Shown one piece after another: positions 54,378 through 62,846 of a stretch of DNA of 64,000 nt. Position 1 is the stretch's first letter, and every line of letters starts with the position of its first letter. Source of the DNA: Pseudomonadota bacterium (lineage in GTDB: Bacteria; Pseudomonadota; Alphaproteobacteria; Acetobacterales; Acetobacteraceae); assembly GCA_021805565.1 (NCBI GenBank), contig JAJZFA010000045.1, positions 1 through 64,000 of the forward strand. Direction: 5' to 3'. Made by a program: the position numbers and the translations under genes. The notes under the pieces were generated by a model, which made no database searches, was not told where the DNA came from, and saw only the letters and a list, made by a program, of their open reading frames with translations.

Positions 54378-56629
54378 CGTTCATCGGCCAATCTACTCGA
54401 AGGCTGGAAGATGCCCGGTTTCTGACCGGAACCGGCGTGTTCGTCGAAGATGTGAACGTGCCGGGGCAGGCCATCGCCCAGGTCGTCCGATCGCCGCATG
54501 CGCACGCGGCGATCGGACGGATCGATACCGGGGTCGCCCGGGCGATGCCGAGTGTACTGGGTATCTACACGTATAAAGACATCGCCGGTCTGGGCGATCT
54601 GCCCTGCGCGACCCGGGTTGCCACCGTCGCGCCGATGATCGTGCCGCCGCGTCCGGCGCTTGCGAACGGGAAAGTGCGCCATGTTGGCGATCCGGTCGCC
54701 TTCGTGGTCGCCGAAACCGCAAGCGCCGCGCGAGACGCGGCGGAACGTGTAACGGTAGAGTACACGCCGCTGTCCTGTGTCGTCGATACCGCCGCCGCCC
54801 TCGCCCCGAACGCACCCGCGCTGTGGGAAACCGGTAACGAATCCTACCGCTTTCAGCTTGGCGACAAGGCCGCGGTACAAGCCGCCTTCGCCGCCGCCGC
54901 CCATGTCGTGGAAATCGTCGTCGTCAACAATCGCCTTGTCGCCGCGCCGATCGAAAGCCGGGCGGCGATCGGGACCTTCAGCGACGGCAAATTCGATCTG
55001 TTCGTTACCGCCGCCAGCGTGCATGCGATCCGCGACCAACTCGCCAACGACGTGTTTCGCTGCGCACGCGAACAGATCCGGGTGTCGGCGCCCGATGTTG
55101 GCGGCGGCTTTGGAATCAAGAATTGTCTGTATCCCGAATGGGTCATGCTGCTGTGGTGCGCGCGCCACCTGGGCCGTCCGGTGAAATGGACCGGAGATCG
55201 CTCCGAGGACTTCGTGTCCACCGCGCACGGGCGCGACAATCGCTCCGTGGCCCGGTTGGCACTGGACGAAGACGGCCGGTTTCTGGCGCTGGATGTCGAT
55301 ACCGTCGCGGGCCTCGGCGCTTACATGTCCGGCGGCGGTCCGGGCAGTTCCACCAACGCCCCGGCCGCGGCGATGGGCGGCGGTTATGTCATTCCAGCGA
55401 TTTTCATGGATGTGCGGGCCGCCTTTACCAACACCGCCCCGATCGACGCCTATCGCGGGGCCGGCAAACCGGAAGCGAACTATCTGATCGAACGCCTGAT
55501 CGATGCGGCCTCGCGCCAATGCGGTTTCGGCCGGATCGATCTGCGCCGTCGCAACGCGATCGCGTCCTTCCCATACCGCAAGGCGCTCGGTACCACCGTC
55601 GATTGCGGCCGTTTCGCCGCCAATATCGACGGCGTGCTGGCATTGTCCGGCCATACCGGTTTTGCCGCTCGCCGAACCGCCAGCGAGGCTGACGGCATGC
55701 TGCGCGGCCTTGGCATCGCCTGCTTTTTGGAAACCGCCCGTGGCGCGCCGGATGAGGGCGCCGAACTGCGCTTTGGCGACGATGGGCTGGTCAGGATCCT
55801 GGTGGGAACGCAAAGCAACGGCCAGGGGCATGAAACATCCTATCCGCAGATCGCCGCCGACCTGCTGGGACTGCCGATCCAGCAGTTCCGTTACATTCAG
55901 GCCGACACCGCGGAAATCGCGGAGGGAAACGGTCATGGCGGTGCGCGATCCATGCACATGGGCGGCGCCGCGCTGTTCGCCGCCGTGCGGCAGGCGATCG
56001 AGAAAGCCAAACCAGTCGCGGCGCGGCTGCTGCAAACGTCGCCAGATCGGGTTGTGTTCGCGAACGGGTGTTTCGCCGCCGGCGATCGTTCGGTCGATCT
56101 GCCGACCGTCGCACGCGATACATCGCTGGACACCCAGGTCTGGAACCTGCTCGGCGTCGTTACTTTCCCCAACGGCTGCCACGTCGCCGAGGTTGAGATC
56201 GATCCGGAGACCGGCCTGGTGACGCTGGATCGCTATACCGGGGTGGACGATTACGGCACCGTTATCAACCCGATGCTGACCATCGGGCAGGTTCAAGGCG
56301 GCGTCGCCCAGGGCATCGGGCAGGCGCTGACGGAACACACTATTTACGACCCGGTGTCCGGCCAGATGCTGAGCGCGTCGTTCATGGACTATCAGTTGCC
56401 GCGCGCGGCCGATCTGCCGGACCTGACCATCGCGCTGTCCGGTGTCCCGACCGAAGCCAACCCGCTGGGTGTAAAAGGGTGCGGGCAAGCCGGTGCGATC
56501 GCCGCCCCGCAAACCATCGTCAGTGCCATATTGGACGCCCTGGCGCCGCTGGGCGTTACCCATATCGACATGCCGGCCACGCCGGAGCGAGTCTGGCAGG
56601 CAATCACGCAGGCGCGGAAACGGCTGTGA
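54374..56629 (+). CDS. Xanthine dehydrogenase-family molybdopterin-binding subunit
   Basis: A 751-residue large subunit (CoxL/XdhB-like): SPHAHAAIGRID at the N terminus, VGGGFGIK around residue 240, AYRGAGKPEANYLIERLID, and QSNGQGHETSYPQIAADLL for the cofactor. The GCGxAG motif, where family members carry the catalytic Glu, reads GCGQAG: residue 705 is Gln (codon CAA at 56486-56488). No FAD or 2Fe-2S subunit gene is adjacent. TTG is the start; GTG and ATG are absent nearby. Confidence 0.86.
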   Translation: MTFIGQSTRRLEDARFLTGTGVFVEDVNVPGQAIAQVVRSPHAHAAIGRIDTGVARAMPSVLGIYTYKDIAGLGDLPCATRVATVAPMIVPPRPALANGKVRHVGDPVAFVVAETASAARDAAERVTVEYTPLSCVVDTAAALAPNAPALWETGNESYRFQLGDKAAVQAAFAAAAHVVEIVVVNNRLVAAPIESRAAIGTFSDGKFDLFVTAASVHAIRDQLANDVFRCAREQIRVSAPDVGGGFGIKNCLYPEWVMLLWCARHLGRPVKWTGDRSEDFVSTAHGRDNRSVARLALDEDGRFLALDVDTVAGLGAYMSGGGPGSSTNAPAAAMGGGYVIPAIFMDVRAAFTNTAPIDAYRGAGKPEANYLIERLIDAASRQCGFGRIDLRRRNAIASFPYRKALGTTVDCGRFAANIDGVLALSGHTGFAARRTASEADGMLRGLGIACFLETARGAPDEGAELRFGDDGLVRILVGTQSNGQGHETSYPQIAADLLGLPIQQFRYIQADTAEIAEGNGHGGARSMHMGGAALFAAVRQAIEKAKPVAARLLQTSPDRVVFANGCFAAGDRSVDLPTVARDTSLDTQVWNLLGVVTFPNGCHVAEVEIDPETGLVTLDRYTGVDDYGTVINPMLTIGQVQGGVAQGIGQALTEHTIYDPVSGQMLSASFMDYQLPRAADLPDLTIALSGVPTEANPLGVKGCGQAGAIAAPQTIVSAILDALAPLGVTHIDMPATPERVWQAITQARKRL

Positions 56630-56725
56630 TCCTCGACGCCCGCAGCCGCTTGCCCGGCGCATTAAAACCGTCGCGGAAACGTCGCAACGCTTCATTTACC
56701 TGTGGGCAAGCCTTATAGTGGCTAC

Positions 56726-57844
56726 ATGCCCTTCGACGTTTTAGAATTCCCCGATGCTTCCCGCATGGATCGCGCCGCGACGCGGCAAAGCCGCAGGCTG
56801 GTGGCTATCTGGCTATTCTCCGTTGCGGCCATGATCATGGTTATGATCGTGCTGGGCGGTGCTACCCGTTTGACCGGATCCGGCCTGTCGATCATGGAAT
56901 GGGCGCCATTGATGGGCACCGTGCCGCCGCTCGGAGATGCGGAATGGCAACGCCTGTATACGCTTTATCAAAAAATTCCTCAGTATGCGCTGGTTAATCA
57001 GGGGTTTGGGCTCGACGGCTTCAAGCACATATTCTGGCTGGAATGGACCCACCGTCTTTGGGGCCGCCTCATCGGTGCCGTGTTCCTTCTGCCGATGCTG
57101 TGGTTATGGGCGACAGCGCGGCTCGAACGTAAGTTGCTGCCACGTCTGGCGCTGCTGTTCGGTATCGGCGGTCTGCAGGGCGCGGTTGGCTGGTTCATGG
57201 TCGCCTCCGGCTTTTTGCCCGATGCGACCTCGGTATCGCCCTATCGTCTGGTCGTTCATCTTGCGCTGGCGCTAACGCTGTATGCCGCGATCGTCTGGAC
57301 CGGACTTTCGGTGCTGCATTCCGCACCCTTCCGACCGGCGACGCCGCCCGCGATGCGCCGGTTGGCATTACTGTGTCTGGCGATGGTCAGCCTGACGATC
57401 GTGGCTGGCGGCTTCACAGCCGGGCTGCATGCCGGCCTCGGTTACAATACATTCCCGTTGATGGACGGTCGCCTGGTGCCGGACGGCTATGCGATGCTGC
57501 ACCCGTTACTCCGCAATCTGACTGAAAACGTTGCGGCGGTGCAGTTCGATCATCGCGTGCTGGCGACGGCGACCCTGGTTCTGGTCTCAGCCCTGGCCGT
57601 GCTGGGTTGGCGGGACGGTCTGCCCCATCCGCTTGCGGTTTGCCTCGCCGCGGCGGTCGCTGCTCAGTATCTTCTTGGTGTCGTCACGCTTCTGCTGGTG
57701 GTTCCGGTTCCGGTGGCGGCTTTGCACCAAGCGGGTGCCGCTGTGTTGCTGACCGTCGTTCTGGCGGTGGTGCATCGTCTATCCGGCCCTGGCCGCCGTG
57801 TCGCCGGATTGCCGTCGTCACCGGCCGAGACATTGATGGCATGA
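56726..57844 (+). CDS. ctaA: Heme A synthase (CtaA/Cox15)
   Basis: This enzyme oxidises the C8 methyl of heme O to make heme A for cytochrome aa3 oxidases. The 372-residue protein has about eight membrane helices and the heme-ligand His regions FWLEWTHRLWGR, YRLVVHLALA, FDHRVLATATLVL and LHQAGAAVLL. The ATG at 56726 is preferred to the GTG at 56702. Its stop overlaps the ATG of the downstream sensor kinase. Confidence 0.92.
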   Translation: MPFDVLEFPDASRMDRAATRQSRRLVAIWLFSVAAMIMVMIVLGGATRLTGSGLSIMEWAPLMGTVPPLGDAEWQRLYTLYQKIPQYALVNQGFGLDGFKHIFWLEWTHRLWGRLIGAVFLLPMLWLWATARLERKLLPRLALLFGIGGLQGAVGWFMVASGFLPDATSVSPYRLVVHLALALTLYAAIVWTGLSVLHSAPFRPATPPAMRRLALLCLAMVSLTIVAGGFTAGLHAGLGYNTFPLMDGRLVPDGYAMLHPLLRNLTENVAAVQFDHRVLATATLVLVSALAVLGWRDGLPHPLAVCLAAAVAAQYLLGVVTLLLVVPVPVAALHQAGAAVLLTVVLAVVHRLSGPGRRVAGLPSSPAETLMA

Positions 57845-60102
57845 GCAACCGTGTCACGGTTTCGCTGGAAACCGTATTCGATGCGATTCCGGTCGGATTG
57901 GGTTTGGTCGATCCCGGACGCCGGATCGTGTTGATGAACCGGTCGTTCCGGGAATCGCTGGATCTTCCGCTCGATGCGTTTCCGCCGGGCACGCCTGTGG
58001 AAGACGCGGTTCGCGCTTCGGCTCTGCGCGGTGTGTATGGTCCCGGCGATCCGGACGCCCAGGTCGCGGCAGTCATGGCACCCGACCGCACCCGTGCGGG
58101 ACGGCTGCGCCGCCGCACCTTCGGCGGCCGCACGTTCGATTTGCACAACACGCCGCTGCCGGACGGCAGTTATATCGTCAGTGCGGTCGAAACCACCGCG
58201 CTGCTCGCCGCCCGGGCCGATGCCGAGAATGCGCTGGGTCAAACCGCGAGCGCGCTTTCGGCGCTGCGGATCGGGCTTGCGGTGTTCGATTCCCAGCGGC
58301 GCCTGCTGCTGGTCAATCCACGCTTTTCGTCGTTGTTGATGTTACCGCCGGATCGCCCGGCAGCGGGAACGGATTTCGGCGCGATGCTTGACCTGATGGC
58401 AACGCGCGAGGAATACGCCAATTCAGAAGGGGTCGCATTCATTGCCGCCCTGCGCGGCGCCGCACCCGGCGTTGGTCTGACGCAGAGCAGGTTGCGATCC
58501 GATGGGCGGACAGTCGAGGCACTGTTCGATCCTTTGCCGAACGGCGGCTGCGCGATCTCTATCAGCGACATCACGCCGCAAGTCAGGTCGGAGGACGATG
58601 CCCGCCGCCGAGCCTTGTTGCTGGACATGGTGCTGCTGAATATTCCGCACGGCATCTGCGTGTATGGCCCCGATCGCCGGGTGACGATGGTCAACGACAC
58701 TTATCACACAGTGATGGACGGTGCGCCGTTGCGGATCGGCGAAGTCCGGGCGGAGATCGTGCAACGCCGCTTCGCGGCTGGCGAATACGGCCAAGGCGCA
58801 GCGGCCGAGGCAGTAAGATCGGAGGAAATGACGCAAATCTTCGACGCGCCGCACGTGCGCCGGCGCGTTCGCCCGAACGGCACCGTAATCGATGTTCGCA
58901 CCGCGCCGCTGCCGGACGGTGGCCATATCCGGGTCGTGACGGATGTTTCGGCGCTGGTTCAGGCCGAGGCGGAACTGTCCCGCCGGGCAGCAGAAATGAG
59001 CACGATGCTGGGCAATATTCGTCAGGGCATCTTGCTTTGGGATGGCGACCGCCGCCTTGTGGCAAGCAACGCGGCGGTAGCCGATCTGCTCGGGCTGCCG
59101 GACGGACTGTTGGTTCCCGGCAAGCCGGAGTCCGACCTTACCGGTGTTATGGCCGGCCTTGGCCTTTTCGGCCCACCCGAAGACGCGGCCGAAATGGTTA
59201 ACATATTAAAGCATCTTGACCGGTCTGTCCCATTCGACCGCGAACTAAAAATTTTATCCGGGCGCACTCTGCATGCGCAGTCCAATCCGGCACCGGCCGG
59301 AGGCTGGATCACCACCTTCACCGACATCACGCTGACGCGGGAAACCGAAGCTGAATTGCGCCGGTCGAAAGACCGGGCAGAGGCGGCAAACCAAGCGAAA
59401 TCCCGGTTTCTGGCGACCATGAGCCATGAATTCCGCACCCCGCTGAACGCCATCATCGGCTTTTCGGAATCGATGATGCAGGATAACGGCGCGGTGCCGG
59501 CCGACGTGGTCGCGGACTACAGCGGCCAAATCAACGCGGCCGGCAAGCAGCTATTGTCGCTGATCAATGTCGTCCTGGATGTTGCCCGGATCGAGAGCGG
59601 GCGGTTTCAGCCGGCTGCCGAGAGTGTCGATATAGCCACAGCGCTGCGAAACGCGGTGCGACAATGCGGCAGCGTGGCGCGGGCTGGGGAGGTTTCGGTT
59701 GTGCTGGACATTCCCGGCGATCTGCCTTTGGTTCGCGGCGATGAGCGTCGCATCGCGCAGACCTTGTCAGACCTGCTGTCGAATGCGGTGAAATTCACCG
59801 ACGCCGGCGGGGCGGTTACAGCGCGTGCCGGGTTGACGGACGATGGGGATTTGCTTGTATCCCTCACCGATACCGGCATTGGGATTCCCGGCGAGGATTT
59901 GGAAAGGGTCTTCGAACCGTTCACTCAGTTGGATGAAACCTTGGCGCGGCGGTATTCCGGCGCCGGGCTAGGCCTGTTCACCGCCCGGGCGGTCGTCGTC
60001 GCGCATGGCGGCCAGTTGACGCTGACGAGTCGGGTGGGTGTGGGAACCACGGTGCGGATCGTGCTGCCCAGGTCTCGTATCTTGCCTCCGGCCGATCCGT
60101 AG
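57841..60102 (+). CDS. Soluble PAS-domain sensor histidine kinase
   Basis: A 753-residue cytosolic kinase without membrane segments. Four PAS-like segments with the same strand pattern (for example AIPVGLGLVDPGRRIVLMN and NIPHGICVYGPDRRVTMVN) lie at about residues 10-115, 135-235, 255-370 and 385-500. HisKA follows with phospho-acceptor His529 in MSHEFRTPLN, then the ATPase motifs LSDLLSNAVKFTD, DTGIGIP and YSGAGLGLFTAR. It starts inside the ctaA stop. No response regulator is adjacent, so the partner is elsewhere. Confidence 0.92.
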   Translation: MSNRVTVSLETVFDAIPVGLGLVDPGRRIVLMNRSFRESLDLPLDAFPPGTPVEDAVRASALRGVYGPGDPDAQVAAVMAPDRTRAGRLRRRTFGGRTFDLHNTPLPDGSYIVSAVETTALLAARADAENALGQTASALSALRIGLAVFDSQRRLLLVNPRFSSLLMLPPDRPAAGTDFGAMLDLMATREEYANSEGVAFIAALRGAAPGVGLTQSRLRSDGRTVEALFDPLPNGGCAISISDITPQVRSEDDARRRALLLDMVLLNIPHGICVYGPDRRVTMVNDTYHTVMDGAPLRIGEVRAEIVQRRFAAGEYGQGAAAEAVRSEEMTQIFDAPHVRRRVRPNGTVIDVRTAPLPDGGHIRVVTDVSALVQAEAELSRRAAEMSTMLGNIRQGILLWDGDRRLVASNAAVADLLGLPDGLLVPGKPESDLTGVMAGLGLFGPPEDAAEMVNILKHLDRSVPFDRELKILSGRTLHAQSNPAPAGGWITTFTDITLTRETEAELRRSKDRAEAANQAKSRFLATMSHEFRTPLNAIIGFSESMMQDNGAVPADVVADYSGQINAAGKQLLSLINVVLDVARIESGRFQPAAESVDIATALRNAVRQCGSVARAGEVSVVLDIPGDLPLVRGDERRIAQTLSDLLSNAVKFTDAGGAVTARAGLTDDGDLLVSLTDTGIGIPGEDLERVFEPFTQLDETLARRYSGAGLGLFTARAVVVAHGGQLTLTSRVGVGTTVRIVLPRSRILPPADP

Positions 60103-60172
60103 TTGCCGTGTGGGTGGTCAAACCCGGCCGGACATACCATCTATCTGTTTACACGATTTGAAGGTCCCCCGC

Positions 60173-61612
60173 ATGAGTGCCATCGCCGCCACCGACGCGC
60201 TGTTTTTCGAACGGGCGGACGCCGCGCTCGATCGGGCTGCCGCCGAACGCATCGTCGGTTCGGCGCTGGCCGGCAGCGACGACGGGGAATTGTTCCTGGA
60301 ATATCGGGAAAGCGAATCCATCGGCCTGGACGATGGCAACATCCGGTCGGCGAATTTCGATTCTGGCCTGGGATTCGGCCTCCGGGCGGTAGCGGGCGAG
60401 GCGACCGGCTACGCGCATTCGGGTGAAATCTCCGAGGAAGCGCTGCGCCGGGCGGCTTCGACGGTGTCGGCGATTGCGGCGGGGCATTCCGGAACGGCGG
60501 CCGAACCGCCGCGATCGACCAATTCCCGGCTTTACTCCGATGCCAGTCCGCTGCGGCTGATGGATTTTTCGGCGCGCACGTCGTTGCTGGGCGAAATCGA
60601 CGCCTATGCGCGCGGCAAGGATGCCAGGGTAAAGCAGGTGATGGCGTCGATTTCCGGGGAATGGCAGGCGGTGCAGATCATGCGCCCCGATGGCACGCGG
60701 GTCGCCGATCTTCGTCCGCTGGTCCGGCTGAATGTGTCGCTGGTGGTGGAACAGGGCGGCCGGCGGGAAACCGGCGGTCATGGTACGGGTGGGCGGTTTT
60801 CCTATGACTTCGTCACGCAAGAGGCAACATGGCGGGGCGCCGTGGATGAGGCGTTGCGTCAGGCGCTGGTCAACCTGGACAGTATTCCCGCGCCTGCCGG
60901 CGAGATGCCGGTGGTGTTAGGGGCCGGCTGGCCGGGCATTCTGCTGCATGAGGCGATCGGCCACGGACTGGAAGGCGATTTCAACCGCAAAAAGACCTCG
61001 GCTTTCGCGGGGTTGATGGGCCAGCGTATCGCGTCGCCGGGGGTTACGGTGGTCGATGACGGCACGATGCCGGATCGCCGGGGCAGCCTGACGGTCGATG
61101 ACGAGGGCACGCCGACCAGCCGGACGGTGTTGATAGAGGACGGCATTCTGGTCGGATATTTGCAGGACCGGTTAAATGCTCGGCTGATGGGCATGCGGGC
61201 TACGGGCAACGGCCGCCGGCAATCCTATGCGCACGCGCCGATGCCGCGCATGACCAATACCGTGATGCTGGGCGGATCGCATACGCCGGAGGAAATGATC
61301 GCGTCGGTTAAGCGCGGGCTGTACGCGGTGAATTTCGGCGGTGGGCAAGTGGATATTACCTCCGGGAAGTTCGTCTTTTCCGCCAGCGAAGCCTATATGA
61401 TCGAGGACGGAAAAATCGGTGCGCCGGTCAAAGGGGCTACGTTGATCGGCAACGGGCCGGACTCGCTGACCAAGGTGCAAATGATCGGGAACGACATGGC
61501 GCTGGATCCTGGGATTGGGACGTGCGGGAAGAATGGTCAGGGGGTACCGGTGGGTGTGGGCCAGCCGACGCTTAAACTTTCTGGACTGACAATTGGCGGG
61601 ACTGCATCTTGA
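60173..61612 (+). CDS. tldD: TldD zinc metalloprotease
   Basis: TldD, with TldE/PmbA, forms a heteromeric protease that acts on peptides such as microcin precursors and CcdA. The 479-residue protein has the HExxxH motif HEAIGHGLEGDF (His259, Glu260, His264) and the zinc-coordinating C-terminal region. The start at 60173 agrees with the domain start. TldE is not in the window. A strong terminator follows the stop. Confidence 0.94.
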   Translation: MSAIAATDALFFERADAALDRAAAERIVGSALAGSDDGELFLEYRESESIGLDDGNIRSANFDSGLGFGLRAVAGEATGYAHSGEISEEALRRAASTVSAIAAGHSGTAAEPPRSTNSRLYSDASPLRLMDFSARTSLLGEIDAYARGKDARVKQVMASISGEWQAVQIMRPDGTRVADLRPLVRLNVSLVVEQGGRRETGGHGTGGRFSYDFVTQEATWRGAVDEALRQALVNLDSIPAPAGEMPVVLGAGWPGILLHEAIGHGLEGDFNRKKTSAFAGLMGQRIASPGVTVVDDGTMPDRRGSLTVDDEGTPTSRTVLIEDGILVGYLQDRLNARLMGMRATGNGRRQSYAHAPMPRMTNTVMLGGSHTPEEMIASVKRGLYAVNFGGGQVDITSGKFVFSASEAYMIEDGKIGAPVKGATLIGNGPDSLTKVQMIGNDMALDPGIGTCGKNGQGVPVGVGQPTLKLSGLTIGGTAS

Positions 61613-61640
61613 ATTAACGGTTTGTAACCATCTAATTCTG

Positions 61641-61676
61641 AGACCCAGCTATGATTAAGTGGCTGGGTCTTTTTTA
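61641..61676 (+). terminator. Intrinsic terminator after tldD
   Basis: A perfect 9-bp stem (AGACCCAGC with GCTGGGTCT), a 12-base loop and six consecutive T, about 30 bases after the tldD stop. Confidence 0.9.
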
Positions 61677-61842
61677 TCGCTATAATTCTGGTCATTTCGG
61701 ACGACGGTCATCCCATTAAGCAATTACGCGCGCACAAGACGATATAAATTTAAGTATTAAAATTACGTCGCAAGTGCAGTTGTAATAAAGCGTCAACCAA
61801 GAAATTCAAACTATTTCGTATTTGTAGTCGAAACGCAGACGA

Positions 61843-61865
61843 TTTGACGTTAACTTAACGTCAAA
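61843..61865. promoter_or_regulatory. Perfect 23-bp palindrome upstream of the repeat gene
   Basis: TTTGACGTTAA and TTAACGTCAAA are perfect inverted arms around a single C, followed by an A-run. There is no T-run after it, so it is not a forward terminator. It lies 108 bases before the preferred ATG and contains TTGACG, a possible -35 box without a good -10 at normal spacing. A repressor or activator operator for the repeat gene is likely. Confidence 0.55.
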
Positions 61866-61973
61866 AAAACGACAATAAATTCTCATTCTGTAAACATGTC
61901 TCCATCGACGGATCGCAAACGGTTTCCTGAGCGGTTCGTGATGTTGAAACATAATCACAGAAGGGTCACGCCA

Positions 61974-62735
61974 ATGTCTGCTTTCGCCACTGTCTCCGCT
62001 CTGATTTCCGTCAGCGACGCATCGAAGGTCCGCATGGGCGGGTTCGCACCCACGCTGGCAACGGCCGACGCATCGAAGGTCCGCATGGGCGGGTTCGCCC
62101 CCACACTGGCAACGACCGACGCGTCCAAGGTTCGCATGGGCGGGTTCGCCCCCACACTGGCAACGACCGACGCGTCCAAGGTTCGCATGGGCGGGTTCGC
62201 CCCCACCCTGGCAACGGCCGACGCATCGAAGGTCCGCATGGGCGGGTTCGCCCCCACGCTGGCAACGGCCGACGCATCGAAGGTCCGCATGGGCGGGTTC
62301 GCCCCCACCCTGGCGACGGCCGACGCGTCCAAGGTCCGCATGGGCGGGTTCGCCCCCACCCTGGCGACGGCCGACGCGTCCAAGGTCCGCATGGGCGGGT
62401 TCGCCCCCGCCCTGGCGACGGCCGACGCATCGAAGGTCCGCATGGGCGGGTTCGCCCCCACGCTGGCGACGGCCGACGCATCGAAGGTCCGCATGGGCGG
62501 GTTCGCCCCCACACTGGCGACGGCCGACGCGTCCAAGGTCCGCATGGGCGGGTTCGCCCCCACACTGGCAACGGCCGACGCATCGAAGGTCCGCATGGGC
62601 GGGTTCGCCCCCACGCTGGCGACGGCCGACGCATCGAAGGTCCGCATGGGCGGGTTCGCACCCACGCTGGCGACGGCCGACGCGTCGAAGGTTCGCATGG
62701 GCGGGTTCGCCCCGGCGCTTGCAACCAAAAGATGA
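61974..62735 (+). CDS. Tandem-repeat protein of 14 near-identical 17-residue units
   Basis: A 253-residue protein with a short leader MSAFATVSALISVS, then 14 consecutive copies of the 17-residue unit DASKVRMGGFAPTLATA, ending in KR. Each unit holds one Met and one Phe, Gly-Gly and a Pro, and no Cys. Substitutions are few: Thr for the last Ala in units 2-3, Ala for Thr in units 8 and 14. The ATG at 61974 has a GAAGGG ribosome site 8-10 bases upstream. No signal peptide or known fold is seen. It could be a multi-core precursor peptide or a repetitive surface or structural protein; I recognise no family. Confidence 0.85.
   Translation: MSAFATVSALISVSDASKVRMGGFAPTLATADASKVRMGGFAPTLATTDASKVRMGGFAPTLATTDASKVRMGGFAPTLATADASKVRMGGFAPTLATADASKVRMGGFAPTLATADASKVRMGGFAPTLATADASKVRMGGFAPALATADASKVRMGGFAPTLATADASKVRMGGFAPTLATADASKVRMGGFAPTLATADASKVRMGGFAPTLATADASKVRMGGFAPTLATADASKVRMGGFAPALATKR
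62016..62729 (+). repeat. Tandem array of 14 x 51-bp units within the gene
   Basis: Fourteen direct head-to-tail 51-bp units fill almost the whole gene without spacers. A 16-base core, CGCATGGGCGGGTTCG, is identical in all 14. Other differences fall nearly all at third codon positions of the plus-strand frame. Whole-unit recombination would keep the frame. Confidence 0.97.
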
Positions 62736-62846
62736 ACCCGGCATTCACAGGCGTATGATATCTGGCGCCTTATGCGATAACGTGACAGGCCGAACCCACG
62801 GGAACGGTCTGTCTTCGCGTTTGCACCCTTCAAGGACGATGCCATC

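Larger units (their letters stand above)
61613..61973. other. AT-rich intergenic region upstream of the repeat gene
   Basis: This stretch of about 360 bases is clearly AT-richer than anything else in the window. It holds the tldD terminator, an AT tract near 61740-61800, a 23-bp palindrome and an A-run before the repeat gene. Its composition suggests a separate origin or a strongly regulated promoter. Two in-frame ATGs (61896, 61941) within it are less supported starts of the repeat gene. Confidence 0.6.

Noticed and set aside
54245-56695. 816-codon minus-strand open frame
   Set aside because: It is antisense to the molybdopterin subunit, whose motifs are complete on the plus strand.
62016-62729. 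CRISPR array
   Set aside because: The units are contiguous with no spacers, are 51 bp long and encode protein in frame.
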